Positions 25,800 to 35,384 of a DNA stretch of 64,000 nucleotides are shown here, in pieces. The DNA is from Acinetobacter chinensis. Lineage in GTDB: Bacteria; Pseudomonadota; Gammaproteobacteria; Pseudomonadales; Moraxellaceae. Location: NCBI RefSeq assembly GCF_002165375.2, contig NZ_CP032134.1, positions 2,604,001-2,668,000 of the forward strand, written 5' to 3'. Position numbers and translations under genes: made by a program. Within the stretch, counting starts at the first letter, position 1. Each line of letters opens with the position of its first letter. The notes beneath the pieces were generated by a model. It did not search any database, was not told where the DNA came from, and saw only the letters and a list, made by a program, of their open reading frames with translations.

Positions 25800-27653
25800 T
25801 TAAATATCTACAGAAAGGTTATCCCTGCCCGCATTTTTAACCTTGTACAGCTGTACATCTGCTTCTTTCATGAACTCCAGTACATTGCTGTAAGGCTGTG
25901 CAGCCGTCATCCATGACAAGCCCATGCTCAGTGTCACCCAGGGTTTGCCATCTTCCCGTGCAATATGTTCATACTTCTCTTTGCGGACTTCTTCGAGCAG
26001 ATTTTCCATACAGGCAATCACTTCAGTTAATGATCCTGCATTGATGACAATTGCAAACTCCTCACCGCCATAACGCGCAGCAAACGCCCCTTCTGGAAGT
26101 ACTCGGTGCATCACCCCAACCAGATTGCTGAGAATTTTGTCACCTTTTAAATGTCCGTAGTGATCATTATATTTTTTGAAAAAATCCACATCCATCATGG
26201 CAAATGCCAGTAAGCCCTGCTTTGTCTTACAGATCTGCTCAAAACGCTGCTGAATTTCATCATTCAGCGCACGGCGGTTATATGCCCCTGTCAGAACATC
26301 CACTTTCGCCTGATACTCAAGCTGATGATTCAGTTCCACCAGCTGGGCCGTCCGCTGTCTGACTTTCTGATCCAGGGAATCATTAAGACTGATCAGCTCA
26401 TTATTCAGATGTTCAATATGATACGTGTGATGTGCATAATTACGTGACTGCTGGAACATGATCAGCAGTGCATAAAGACTGGTGGAAATAAACACCAGGT
26501 TTACAGAATCAATCAGATTCAGCATCAGCAGAAAATCATGAATAAAAGTTGCACACAGCAAAATCACTGCCCAGAGGTTCAGCTTTGAATAATATTCATT
26601 ATTTTTCAGGGTCAGGTAAAAGCCCCGAATAAAATTGATCAGGACAACCGGACAATAAACCGCACTGTAAAATGCGATTTTTTCAAAAATATGTGGCTGA
26701 TTGAACAGCGTAATTAAAATATTCAGTCCGAGCAGCACCATGGCTATCCAGTACACCACCGGATGCAGATATCTGCGGTTCAGCAGATACATATAGGTCA
26801 GGAACAGAATAATCGCCATGAAAGTAAACAGGTATTCCAGCCGTATCCCCCACGGCCACTGAATATCTGTAAAGGATGTATAGGCATAAGGCGCAGAAAA
26901 CAGATTGTGCAGTGCCAGAAACACAATAAAAATACCGAATATAAAAATACTCTTGGTATTACGTCCAGTTGCACCGCGGAATATGGAGAACATGAGAGTG
27001 AAAATACCCACACCCAGTACTGCACCACAGACCATTGCAATACTCATCATTAACAGCTGGAACTGACGGTTGACAGTTCGGCTCAGTCCAATCCGCATCG
27101 GATTTTCAATACCGCCCTGAATATTCTGAAAACTGGACGCCTGGATGGCTAAAGTAAAATACTCACTTTCAGCAATAAAATAAGCGATTCGGGGTGCATT
27201 TTCAGTTTGATGCTCATTCTTGTTTTTACCGACTTCCCCAACTCTGACGATCACATCGCCATTTAAATACATGCGGTAAGCACCATACTGATTGGGAATC
27301 CAGATGCCGATCCGTCTGCCGACAAATTCTTTCGGGAGCTTGAAGTGCCCGACGAAACTGCCGTAAGTGTCGGTTTTTCCAGTCAGCTTTTTAAAAGAAA
27401 CGGGCAACTCCACCACTTCTGGAATCAGAACAGTACTGGGCTGTATGACGAGCTGTTCTGGATAAAACAGCCATTCACCACTTAAATAAGTTGTCGATTT
27501 TTCAGTAAAGTTGATTTCATTGAGTAATCTTTGATGCTGATAATAAGATGCCGGTGCAGGTTCATACTGCGCCCACACTTTGCCTGTAATAATGCAGAGA
27601 CAGGACAGAATAAAAGCAACAAAGACTGAATGAAACAGTCTGACCCCGTTCAA
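25800..27653 (-). CDS. Membrane diguanylate cyclase (7TMR-DISM sensor, GGDEF output)
   Basis: 617 residues. A signal peptide ending VWA precedes a periplasmic jelly-roll-like sensor (7TMR-DISMED2, about 30-185). Seven membrane segments (about 200-390) follow, then a coiled coil (HIEHLNNELISLNDSLDQKVRQRT), then a GGDEF domain with MDVDFFKKYNDHYGHLKGD and RYGGEEF. The active-site motif is intact, so it should make c-di-GMP. The inhibitory RxxD site upstream of GGEEF is replaced (PEGA), so product feedback is probably absent. It lies near pgaBCD, whose product is c-di-GMP-dependent in other bacteria. Confidence 0.92.
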   Translation of the reverse strand: MNGVRLFHSVFVAFILSCLCIITGKVWAQYEPAPASYYQHQRLLNEINFTEKSTTYLSGEWLFYPEQLVIQPSTVLIPEVVELPVSFKKLTGKTDTYGSFVGHFKLPKEFVGRRIGIWIPNQYGAYRMYLNGDVIVRVGEVGKNKNEHQTENAPRIAYFIAESEYFTLAIQASSFQNIQGGIENPMRIGLSRTVNRQFQLLMMSIAMVCGAVLGVGIFTLMFSIFRGATGRNTKSIFIFGIFIVFLALHNLFSAPYAYTSFTDIQWPWGIRLEYLFTFMAIILFLTYMYLLNRRYLHPVVYWIAMVLLGLNILITLFNQPHIFEKIAFYSAVYCPVVLINFIRGFYLTLKNNEYYSKLNLWAVILLCATFIHDFLLMLNLIDSVNLVFISTSLYALLIMFQQSRNYAHHTYHIEHLNNELISLNDSLDQKVRQRTAQLVELNHQLEYQAKVDVLTGAYNRRALNDEIQQRFEQICKTKQGLLAFAMMDVDFFKKYNDHYGHLKGDKILSNLVGVMHRVLPEGAFAARYGGEEFAIVINAGSLTEVIACMENLLEEVRKEKYEHIAREDGKPWVTLSMGLSWMTAAQPYSNVLEFMKEADVQLYKVKNAGRDNLSVDI

Positions 27654-27790
27654 AATGAATATATATCCACAGATAAAATAAAAAAGCTAAGGCTTTAATT
27701 TATCGTAATTATTTTAAAATGAAAATCTTTTTCTGATGATTTGCACAGCAGGAAAAATCTGACCTGCTGTGCGGTGTATTCTGCTGTTAC

Positions 27791-28129
27791 TCAGTCGCGG
27801 GTTTTGACATCAAACAGTTCAATTTCAAAAATCAGGTTAGAGTTCGCAGGAATGATATTGCCCATCTTGCGATCACCATAAGCAAGATGCGATGGAACGA
27901 TCAGTTTACGCTTACCGCCCACTTTCATTCCCATGATTCCCTGATCCCATCCTTTAATGACACGACCTGTACCAATCACAGTTTCAAAATAATTACCGCG
28001 GTCAACCGAAGAATCGAACTTCGTACCGTCTTCAAGCCATCCTGTATAGTGAGTGGTAATCAGAGCACCCTTAACGGCTTCTTTACCTTCACCCACTGTT
28101 AAATCAATAATTTCAAGTTCTGCTGTCAT
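27791..28129 (-). CDS. FKBP-type peptidyl-prolyl isomerase
   Basis: 112 residues, a single minimal FKBP domain without signal peptide, so cytoplasmic. Hallmarks are ITTHYTGWLEDGTKFDSSVDRG, IGTGRVIKGWDQGIMGMKVGGKRKLIVPSHLAYGDR (listed as consecutive segments) and NSNLIFEIELFDV. The aromatic pocket residues (Y of HYTG, the D of KFDSS, W of KGWDQG, Y of AYGD) are conserved, so it should be active in proline isomerisation. Confidence 0.93.
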   Translation of the reverse strand: MTAELEIIDLTVGEGKEAVKGALITTHYTGWLEDGTKFDSSVDRGNYFETVIGTGRVIKGWDQGIMGMKVGGKRKLIVPSHLAYGDRKMGNIIPANSNLIFEIELFDVKTRD

Positions 28130-28177
28130 GTCTTAGTCCACCTGTACGTGAAAATTAAATTTAAAAAATTCTGTTGC

Positions 28178-28708
28178 TTACTGCAACTGTGTCCACTCAA
28201 TCACAGCCTGTGCATTATCACCGATCAGTGTCCATTCACCATCCATGACATTGAGCTGTAACTGCATGGTGCGCTCACATAAAGCCTGAACCGCAGCTGT
28301 TGTTGCTTCAGACAACTGCCACACCTGGACATTTTTCAATGTTTTCAGTTTAGAGCTGCGCTTATACCATTCTGCAACAGCTGAACCATACGCAATCACG
28401 GCAACTTCACTGCAACGTGCCGATGCTTTTTTGACTTTGTCTTCATCAGGTAAACCGACTTCAATCCATTTCACCAGCTGTCCAGTTAAGTCTTTTTCCC
28501 ACAACGCCGGTTCATCAGTTTCAAACAGATCTTTGGTAAATTCCAGACGCTCATCAGCAAAACGTGCAAATGCCAGAACACGCACCATCAGACGTTCAAT
28601 GGTTTCGGATGGGTGTAATGCCATCGTCAGCTGAAAATCGCCATACTGATGTACATCCATATTGGCAATATTTAAATCTGCCTTATAAATCGTCGCTTTT
28701 AAAGCCAT
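28178..28708 (-). CDS. yaeQ: YaeQ family protein
   Basis: About 176 residues from the ATG at 28708, preceded by GGA. YaeQ-family features are MALKATIYKADLNIANMD, ALHPSETIERLMVRVLAFARF, and DEDKVKKASARCSEVAVIAYG. The fold is an unusual PD-(D/E)XK nuclease-like variant. Early work linked YaeQ to RfaH suppression in Salmonella, which was later disputed, so its role is open. It lies between the CobW GTPase and FKBP genes on the same strand. Confidence 0.88.
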   Translation of the reverse strand: MALKATIYKADLNIANMDVHQYGDFQLTMALHPSETIERLMVRVLAFARFADERLEFTKDLFETDEPALWEKDLTGQLVKWIEVGLPDEDKVKKASARCSEVAVIAYGSAVAEWYKRSSKLKTLKNVQVWQLSEATTAAVQALCERTMQLQLNVMDGEWTLIGDNAQAVIEWTQLQ

Positions 28709-28780
28709 GAACATTCCAGAAATTAAGTTCTCAGATATGGCGCACAGTCTATAAGATTTTCAGCTCAGATTCAGACTTAT

Positions 28781-29836
28781 TTATACCGAACTGATCCGGC
28801 ATGCCAGTAATGCAGTTTCAAGCGCTTCCCAGTCATGCACCTGTGCTGGCTGATCCTGCACAATCATTTCCACGCGGTTATCCAGACCTTCTTCACCCAG
28901 TTTATAGTTGATCTGCTCAGGGTTGAAGTTAAAAGTCATCCATCCCTGATCTGTATTGAAAATACCTTTTATACGCAACCAGTCCTGCTGCTCACACAAA
29001 GTATCAAGCAGATCATAAAAACGGAAAGACCAGCTTTTTGAGAACTTCCATCCTGCCACGGTATAGCCATTGGAATGCTCAACATAATGATATGGCAGCT
29101 GCTTAATCACAGGTAAAGGCTCATCTGGTGCCAGCTGCTTCTGTACATGTATTAGAGGCACGATTTTGCGTTCAACAGCACTGTGTGGCAGATCAATCTG
29201 ATCAATACGGATATTGCCCTGTTCAGATATGATCCATGACTGCACACCGGTCATATATTCCTGCTTCAACTGTGTCAGCTGCAACTGATCTGCATTGGTC
29301 ATGCTGTCTGCATGAGAAACAACAACAATTTCAGAGGTCTTTAACTGATCCTGATATAAATCCTGCGCTGTCCACTCGGCATCATGCAGCTTTGATCCAT
29401 CCACCACACAGATCAAAGCCCGCATATTGATCTGACTGTTCCAGTGGGGTTCTGTCAGTTGTTCCAGCAGTTGAGCAGGATGCCCAAGTCCCGTTGGTTC
29501 TATAAACAACCGGTCTGGCTGCTTTTCCTGAATCAGACGTGATAATGCAATCTGCATAGGTAACTGACCGACACAGCACAGACAACCGCCTAGTAACTCT
29601 TTTACTTCATAGCCACTTTGCTGTGGTAATAACTGCTGATCCACACCAATCTGACCAAATTCATTCATCAGGACTGCCCATACCTCATGTGCAGGCTTCT
29701 GGGCAAGCAGGCTCTGCAACAGCGTGGTTTTACCCGCTCCCAGGAAACCTGAAATAATATGCACAGGAACCTGCCTGGTGCTTAGATTAATTTTCAAACT
29801 GAGCGCTCTGAATATTGATACATTAATAAAAATCAT
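28781..29836 (-). CDS. CobW/COG0523 family metal-chaperone GTPase
   Basis: About 351 residues. A Walker A motif (SGFLGAGKTTLL), NEFGQIGVD, the metal-binding GGCLCC (CxCC) and IEPTGLGHP define the G3E family of P-loop GTPases. Relatives deliver zinc or other metals. The C-terminal CobW_C domain runs from about 240. The start is uncertain: the first ATG is at 29836, while a TTG 13 codons further in would give the usual short lead before VPVHIISGFLG. I do not see a convincing Zur palindrome upstream. Confidence 0.88.
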   Translation of the reverse strand: MIFINVSIFRALSLKINLSTRQVPVHIISGFLGAGKTTLLQSLLAQKPAHEVWAVLMNEFGQIGVDQQLLPQQSGYEVKELLGGCLCCVGQLPMQIALSRLIQEKQPDRLFIEPTGLGHPAQLLEQLTEPHWNSQINMRALICVVDGSKLHDAEWTAQDLYQDQLKTSEIVVVSHADSMTNADQLQLTQLKQEYMTGVQSWIISEQGNIRIDQIDLPHSAVERKIVPLIHVQKQLAPDEPLPVIKQLPYHYVEHSNGYTVAGWKFSKSWSFRFYDLLDTLCEQQDWLRIKGIFNTDQGWMTFNFNPEQINYKLGEEGLDNRVEMIVQDQPAQVHDWEALETALLACRISSV

Positions 29837-29863
29837 GCTATTGAAGATACAGACACAGTTCAA

Positions 29864-30232
29864 TGCTGTAAGGGTAATTAAATCTCCCCCTTCACAAAAA
29901 ATCGTTCCATTTGTAAAAAATGCTTACATTTATTTTGATGATTTTTACTTCTTTTAAATTTCGGACTTTCCACTTTTGTTTAACTTTGATTAAAAAATCC
30001 TGTTAATTTCTACTATTTTGAAATATTTCCATACATTTTATAAGGGAGTTTCAGGCTTATATTTACATGAATAATACATTTAAAACTGCTATGTGATTTT
30101 CCAGTAAGCCGCACTGTTTCTCTTTGTTTCATTCATTGATCAATCTTAAACTCAGCCGTAGCATGAGTGTCTGTTCATATTTAAGTGATGATGAATATGA
30201 ATATTTATAAATTAATATTTAAGGATGCCACT
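29864..30232. other. AT-rich divergent region
   Basis: About 370 bp between the CobW GTPase and a small secreted-protein gene. No ORF, strong hairpin or operator-like palindrome is seen. Confidence 0.5.
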
Positions 30233-30445
30233 ATGAAATTAGCTCAGATTCTACTTGCTTCAACTTTCGCTTTAACTGCTGCAACAACTTTTGCTGCAAC
30301 TGCTGAACAACCTAAAGAAGAGAAAGTGATCGTTTCAACTCAGGAACTTCCTGCTGATGCTGCAACTGATGCAACTTCTGCTCAACCTGCTGCGGAACAA
30401 CCAGCTTCTGCATCTGCGGCTACTGACGCTCAACCAGCTCAGTAA
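30233..30445 (+). CDS. Small secreted Ala/Gln/Pro-rich peptide
   Basis: 70 residues from the ATG at 30233, which has AAGGA 7 bp upstream; the longer in-frame start is not preferred. A signal peptide (MKLAQILLASTFALTAATTFA) would be cut after TFA. The mature part of about 49 residues is low-complexity and acidic, with repeated ATDA, AQPA and EQPA units, so it is probably disordered in the periplasm. No family is recognised. It is followed by a strong terminator, supporting a real, independently transcribed gene. Confidence 0.7.
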   Translation: MKLAQILLASTFALTAATTFAATAEQPKEEKVIVSTQELPADAATDATSAQPAAEQPASASAATDAQPAQ

Positions 30446-30488
30446 TCCGGTAAAGCGATAAGGTTAGACCCATAACCTTTTAATCCAG

Positions 30489-30522
30489 AAGACCTGATCT
30501 CTCCAGTGATCAGGTCTTTTTT
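30489..30522 (+). terminator. Terminator after small secreted peptide gene
   Basis: An 11-bp perfect stem (AAGACCTGATC / GATCAGGTCTT) is followed by TTTT. Confidence 0.85.
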
Positions 30523-30740
30523 ATGTGCAGATGAAAATTCACCCCATAACCATAGAAATAAATGATCAATAAATCAGAATTCAGTATCATCATTTTTATA
30601 AATTAATATTAAATATCATATAAATATATCAATAATAAATTTAAGACAGTAAAAAATTCATACTACTTATCCACTATGGCATAGCTAGGCTTAGACCCTC
30701 ATTTCAGTCATTAATATCAACATATTGTGGTTTGAATGGA

Positions 30741-32357
30741 ATGATCGCTGTGAGTTCAAAGATTGATTACACCACGCAAGTGGCTATTTTAGGTGCGGGT
30801 CCTGTAGGTCTGACAATTGCAAATTATTTAAGCAAACAAGGCGTACACGTGACTGTGGTCGAGCAACTGGACAGTTTAATTGATTACCCGCGTGCGATTG
30901 GGATTGATGATGAATCTCTTCGTACCATTCAGTCACTGGGTCTGGTGGACAAAGTCCTGCCACATACCACACCAAACCATGCCATGCGTTTTCTGACGCC
31001 TAAAGGTCGTTGCTTTGCAGATATTCAGCCTTTAACCCGTGAGTTCGGTTTTTCACGCCGTAATGCCTTTATTCAACCGCAAGTGGATAATGTGTTACTG
31101 CAAGGTTTAGAACAGTATGAAAATACGCAGGTTTTATTTTCACGTCATTTAGACGAGTTCACTCAGGATGCCAATGGCGTAACACTGAACATCCAGAATA
31201 AAGATGGCAATAAAGAAGTCATCCATGCACAGTACTTAATTGCCTGTGATGGGGGGAACTCTATTGTCCGTCGTACTTTAAATATCGGTTTCGATGGTAA
31301 AACAGCACCGAATCAGTGGATCGTGATTGATATTGAAAATGATCCATTGGCCACACCGCACATTTATTTGTGTTGTGATCCAGTACGTCCTTATGTATCT
31401 GCTGCCCTTCCTCATGGTATCCGTCGTTTTGAGTTTATGGTGATGCCAGGCGAAACTCAGGAAGAACTGAGCAAACCTGAAAATATTGCCAAACTTTTAT
31501 CTAAAGTTTTACCAACAACAGATGGTATCGAAGTGATCCGTCAGCGTGTCTACACTCATAATGCACGTATCGCAGATAAATTCCGTGTAGATCGTATTTT
31601 ACTTGCAGGTGATGCTGCGCACATCATGCCAGTATGGCAAGGTCAGGGTTATAACAGCGGTATGCGGGATGCCTTTAACCTGGCGTGGAAAGTAGCTTTA
31701 GTCGTTCAGGGTAAAGCGACACCTGATCTGCTGGATTCTTATCAGGTTGAACGTAAAGACCATGCCAAAGCCATGATTGATCTTTCTGTGATGGCCGGTC
31801 ATGTCCTTGCACCACCGAAAAAATGGCAAGGTTTTGTCCGTGATGGGATTGCTTATGCATTGAATTACATCAAACCGATCAAGCAGTATTTACTGGAAAT
31901 GCGCTTTAAACCGATGCCGAAATATAACGATGGGGCTTTGGTTAAAGACAACAATAAAGAATCACCAGTCGGTAAGATGTTTATCCAACCACAAGTACAG
32001 CTTGAAAATGGTCAAACAACTCTATTAGATGAAGTGATTGGTAATGACTTTGCCGTGATTGCCTGGGGTGTAGATCCGAAATGGGGCATCAATAATGCCA
32101 ATATGAAAGTATGGCAATCTTTGGGTGTGAAGTTTATTCAGGTGCTTCCTGCAGTGCAGTTAGGCAATGAAAAACGTAAAATCCATGATGGTGTAATAAC
32201 GATTGGTGATACAGGTACAGAAATCCGCTCATGGTTTGGTAAAACAGATCAAGCAATGGTGATTTTACGTCCTGACCGTTTCGTGGCGGCATTGGCAATT
32301 CCACAAACCATGAACACAGTAAGCCAACAACTGTTCAGTAAGTTACATGCGAAATAA
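30741..32357 (+). CDS. FAD-dependent aromatic monooxygenase, MhpA-like
   Basis: About 538 residues, class A flavoprotein hydroxylase. It has the FAD-binding GxGxxG (VAILGAGPVGLTIANYLSKQ), then a DG motif (ACDGGNSIVRRTL) and the GD motif (RILLAGDAAHIMPVWQGQG). It is close to 3-(3-hydroxyphenyl)propionate hydroxylase (MhpA), which hydroxylates the ring before meta-cleavage. No other mhp gene lies in the window, so the substrate is not certain. ATG at 30741 is chosen; TTG at 30732 and GTG at 30750 are alternatives. Gln codons are about half CAA, unlike backbone genes. Confidence 0.85.
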   Translation: MIAVSSKIDYTTQVAILGAGPVGLTIANYLSKQGVHVTVVEQLDSLIDYPRAIGIDDESLRTIQSLGLVDKVLPHTTPNHAMRFLTPKGRCFADIQPLTREFGFSRRNAFIQPQVDNVLLQGLEQYENTQVLFSRHLDEFTQDANGVTLNIQNKDGNKEVIHAQYLIACDGGNSIVRRTLNIGFDGKTAPNQWIVIDIENDPLATPHIYLCCDPVRPYVSAALPHGIRRFEFMVMPGETQEELSKPENIAKLLSKVLPTTDGIEVIRQRVYTHNARIADKFRVDRILLAGDAAHIMPVWQGQGYNSGMRDAFNLAWKVALVVQGKATPDLLDSYQVERKDHAKAMIDLSVMAGHVLAPPKKWQGFVRDGIAYALNYIKPIKQYLLEMRFKPMPKYNDGALVKDNNKESPVGKMFIQPQVQLENGQTTLLDEVIGNDFAVIAWGVDPKWGINNANMKVWQSLGVKFIQVLPAVQLGNEKRKIHDGVITIGDTGTEIRSWFGKTDQAMVILRPDRFVAALAIPQTMNTVSQQLFSKLHAK

Positions 32358-32570
32358 GCTGTAAATACTGCTCAATTTTTTTAAAATCACCATGTTTAAA
32401 ACATGGTGATTTTAAATACAAATAATTCATGTATCCAGATCTGTTTTTTATTTTTCACATAAATTTTATACCAATATTTTTCATTCAAACATATTTCTGT
32501 CAATAAAAAAGCTGTATTGAAGAATAAATTTACGCATAATACCCACATTCAAATTAAACCATTTATTCTT

Positions 32571-33413
32571 ATGAAAAAATTTATTTTACTTGCATGTATT
32601 ACAGCACTCACTGCGTGCTCAAAACCGACATCTGAACAAAATAATGCATCAACATCCTCAGATCAGATCATTGCCTTACAACCTTCAAAAAATGCGCTGG
32701 ACAGTACCCGCTTTACCCGCAGTGAGGAAGCTGGTCCTTTGTGTCCAGAAAACTCATTACAATGTTATACCTATGCACAAGAACAAATTCGCGCTAAATA
32801 TCCTGATTTAATCCAAAAAATTGGCGATGGCATCAGCATTAAACTTTTTAATGGGACAATTAAAAAATATATGCCAAGCAGAGGTAAAGAAGACCATCCA
32901 GAATACTGTGAAGTATGCTCCTATACAGTTGTCAATGAATATCCTGCAATTGATTCTTTGCTCTTACATACACAATATTATGAAGGAGCTGGTTATACCT
33001 TGCTGAATTTAAAAACGGGAACAGAAACTCATCTGTCAGGCATACCTACATTCAGTCCTGACTATAAATATATGCTCAGTATTAACAGCGACCTGGAAGC
33101 AGGCTATACAGACAATGAACTGAATATTTATCAAATTGATGAAAAAAATGACACTAAGCTCATTTTTGAAGCCACAAAAACCATCCCTCAATTTCAAGCA
33201 GAAAATAATGTCGGCTTTTCTGCTGCAACATGGCTGGAAAACACGAAATTTATTGTCCAGTCAGACTATCTTTCAGATAATGAAAACTATTCCAGCGAAT
33301 ATCCACATAAATTTTATCAATTCAGTCTCATGAAAAGCGATGCAACACCACACTGGTCTGTCGAAGCACTATCAGAAGAAACCTATAACAAACTTAAAGA
33401 TCAGCAACATTGA
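32571..33413 (+). CDS. Uncharacterised lipoprotein
   Basis: About 280 residues from the ATG at 32571. A type II signal peptide (MKKFILLACITALTAC) has an LTAC lipobox. The mature protein is soluble, with four further cysteines including a CxxC pair (CEVCSY) near residue 115. No known domain is recognised. It follows the hydroxylase by about 210 bp. The ORF extends upstream in frame but without a signal sequence, so the inner start is preferred. Confidence 0.7.
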   Translation: MKKFILLACITALTACSKPTSEQNNASTSSDQIIALQPSKNALDSTRFTRSEEAGPLCPENSLQCYTYAQEQIRAKYPDLIQKIGDGISIKLFNGTIKKYMPSRGKEDHPEYCEVCSYTVVNEYPAIDSLLLHTQYYEGAGYTLLNLKTGTETHLSGIPTFSPDYKYMLSINSDLEAGYTDNELNIYQIDEKNDTKLIFEATKTIPQFQAENNVGFSAATWLENTKFIVQSDYLSDNENYSSEYPHKFYQFSLMKSDATPHWSVEALSEETYNKLKDQQH

Positions 33414-33438
33414 TCAACTCTATTTTCAGGCTTTAAAC

Positions 33439-33460
33439 CGGCGGCTATCGACAGCCGCCG
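33439..33460. terminator. GC-rich hairpin between convergent genes
   Basis: An 8-bp perfect stem (CGGCGGCT / AGCCGCCG) with a 6-nt loop is flanked only by weak T runs. It lies between the convergent lipoprotein and GST genes. Confidence 0.5.
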
Positions 33461-33489
33461 TTGTCTGTTCCAACCTTTCCATTGAAAGC

Positions 33490-34098
33490 CTAAACCGCCT
33501 GAAACCACTGTACATCCTTCACTGAATCACGTTGCTGAATCAGCTTTAAGAAGGGTTTAAATTCATCTAAATACGGCACAATTTTAAACGAGATTGCAAA
33601 GACCAGCCAATACGCCAGAAACAGATCCGCTGCAGAAATTTTTTCACCTAACAAATATGGATTTGCTTTATTCAAACCTGCTTTAATAAAGTCATAAACC
33701 GTTTCTTCAGAGCCAAAACTTAAACTGCCTTTCTTCTGTGCTGCCAGTTCAGGAGAAACATTCAGACTTTTAAAATCCATCATTTCCGTTAAAGGTCCAT
33801 GACAGAAAAATAGCCATTTTAAATATTCACCACGTTTCGGATCGTTCAATGCAGGTGCGAAACCTTTCTCGATAAACTTATCTGCTAAATAGGCAAAAAT
33901 TGCAGGTGTTTCTGAAATGACTGAATCACCATCAACAAGAAAAGGAACTTTGCCCATTGGATTAAGCGCTAAATATTCAGCATTGCGGAGATCTTTATAA
34001 TCCACCTGAATGATTTCGACCTGATTTTCAATGTCTAATTCTTTAAGCAAAGGTAGCAGTGTATTTCCACGGGAGTGTGCATTGGTATAAAGTTTCAT
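33490..34098 (-). CDS. Glutathione S-transferase family protein
   Basis: 202 residues. An N-terminal thioredoxin-like domain (MKLYTNAHSRGNTLLPLLKEL, NPMGKVPFLVDGDSVISETPAI with the cis-Pro and the SE glutathione contact) is followed by an all-alpha C-terminal domain (LLGEKISAADLFLAYWLV). The likely catalytic residue is the Ser in AHSRGN. The substrate is unknown. It lies immediately outside the MITE-flanked module. Confidence 0.87.
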   Translation of the reverse strand: MKLYTNAHSRGNTLLPLLKELDIENQVEIIQVDYKDLRNAEYLALNPMGKVPFLVDGDSVISETPAIFAYLADKFIEKGFAPALNDPKRGEYLKWLFFCHGPLTEMMDFKSLNVSPELAAQKKGSLSFGSEETVYDFIKAGLNKANPYLLGEKISAADLFLAYWLVFAISFKIVPYLDEFKPFLKLIQQRDSVKDVQWFQAV

Positions 34099-34241
34099 TG
34101 TTTTGATCCGATTGATACTGTTTTTATGAAATAAGAATAGCGCAAATCAGATGTTTTTATATACAGAAATGATGAAACAATATAACGAGTATTCAAAAGC
34201 AAAAATCATCAGGATGCGGAATCTATCCAGATGGATGGATA

Positions 34242-34512
34242 ATACCAATCTGTTAAATTAACTTCATATAATTTAGCCTTTTTTCTTTTCTGTACCAATT
34301 GCTTTCAACATGGTGATGCTATCGTGAGGCGACATGGATGTCGCCGTTGGGCGGGGGTATAGGACATACCCCTCGCCCAACAAAGGATTTTTGTAACTTT
34401 TGATCCTTCAAAAGTTAGGCATCGACTACGCAAAGCAATTTAAACCGTGCAATGTATATCGCGTCTGTGCAAATCTTTCATTTATATTGTCTAACTTTTA
34501 ATGAATGGTATA
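34242..34512. repeat. MITE-like element, copy 1
   Basis: About 271 bp without a coding frame. The ends are imperfect inverted repeats: ATACCAATCTGTTAAA at the left and, on the other strand, ATACCATTCATTAAAA. Inside are three hairpins, GGCGACAT/ATGTCGCC, then GGGTAT/ATACCC within paired TTGGGCG/CGCCCAA arms, and TAACTTTTGA/TTCAAAAGTTA. A second, directly oriented copy begins at 37497. Confidence 0.8.
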
Positions 34513-34521
34513 ACAACAAAT

Positions 34522-35259
34522 TTAATGAATCGTAATCTCATAATTGAAGTTTTCAGCAAAACCTAAAGACTCACGATATTCAATCGGTTGCCCTTCAATG
34601 TTTTTAGCAATACGGCACACCTGTACCAAAGCTTCCGACAGTTGATTGGCTAAATACGGGTCTTGAAGATTTTTCTTAAAAGAAAGCTGTTCAACCGCAG
34701 AGGAAACAAATTGCCCGCATTTTTCATAATAAAATGGATAAAGCAGATTCGCGAAATCTTTTAATGCAACCTCTTTGAGAGATGAAAATAACTGTGCTGA
34801 GAGCCAGATTTTCTCACTCAGAACCACCACATTTTCATTCAGACGCACACGTTCGATATAAATCAAGGCATCATTTTCGCCGAGCTTCAATTTCTGGTTG
34901 ATCGTGGGAACTGCTTCAATAATTTCCAGTTTTTTTATTTCGCCAATCGGTTGTACATCTTCACCAAATTGATTACGCATACGAAAAAAACGTATTAAAG
35001 ACGTCGCAAAGTTAGGCTGTCTTAAAAACGTTCCTCTGCCCTGTGACTTTACCAGTAAACCATCTTCAACTAAGCATTCAACCGCTTTACGCACTGTTCC
35101 GACAGAGACGCTATACATGCTCGCCAGTTCCTGTTCAGATGGAATAGGTTCTTCGATTGTCCATTTGGACTGAACTAAAAGCTTTTGAATTTGCCAGCGC
35201 ACTTGCTCATAGCGAGGTAGCTTAAAATTTTTAAATGCATTTTCATCAAGCATTTGCAT
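34522..35259 (-). CDS. GntR-family regulator (HutC/UTRA type)
   Basis: About 245 residues from the ATG at 35259. The N-terminal winged helix has PIPSEQELASMYSVSVGTVRKAVECLVEDGLLVKSQGRGTF (shown in pieces as PSEQELASMYSVSVGTVRKA and GLLVKSQGRGTF). The C-terminal UTRA ligand domain includes YIERVRLNENVVVLSEKIWL. It is divergent from the permease/hydrolase pair and a perfect 16-bp palindrome lies between them, so it probably controls that pair and itself. Its stop codon is 10 bp from MITE copy 1. Confidence 0.87.
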   Translation of the reverse strand: MQMLDENAFKNFKLPRYEQVRWQIQKLLVQSKWTIEEPIPSEQELASMYSVSVGTVRKAVECLVEDGLLVKSQGRGTFLRQPNFATSLIRFFRMRNQFGEDVQPIGEIKKLEIIEAVPTINQKLKLGENDALIYIERVRLNENVVVLSEKIWLSAQLFSSLKEVALKDFANLLYPFYYEKCGQFVSSAVEQLSFKKNLQDPYLANQLSEALVQVCRIAKNIEGQPIEYRESLGFAENFNYEITIH

Positions 35260-35318
35260 AACTATTACAAAATGAGGATTTGACAAGCATAACACAACAT
35301 ACTTTAATACAAACATTC

Positions 35319-35334
35319 AAACATATATATGTTT
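35319..35334. promoter_or_regulatory. Operator-like palindrome in the gntR/permease gap
   Basis: AAACATATATATGTTT is a perfect 16-bp palindrome, 50 bp before the permease start and 60 bp before the GntR start. Its position and symmetry fit a GntR dimer site. Confidence 0.6.
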
Positions 35335-35384
35335 ATATCTTTAGATGTATTTATGAGTCATATACTGTCAAGGAGAGATGACAA

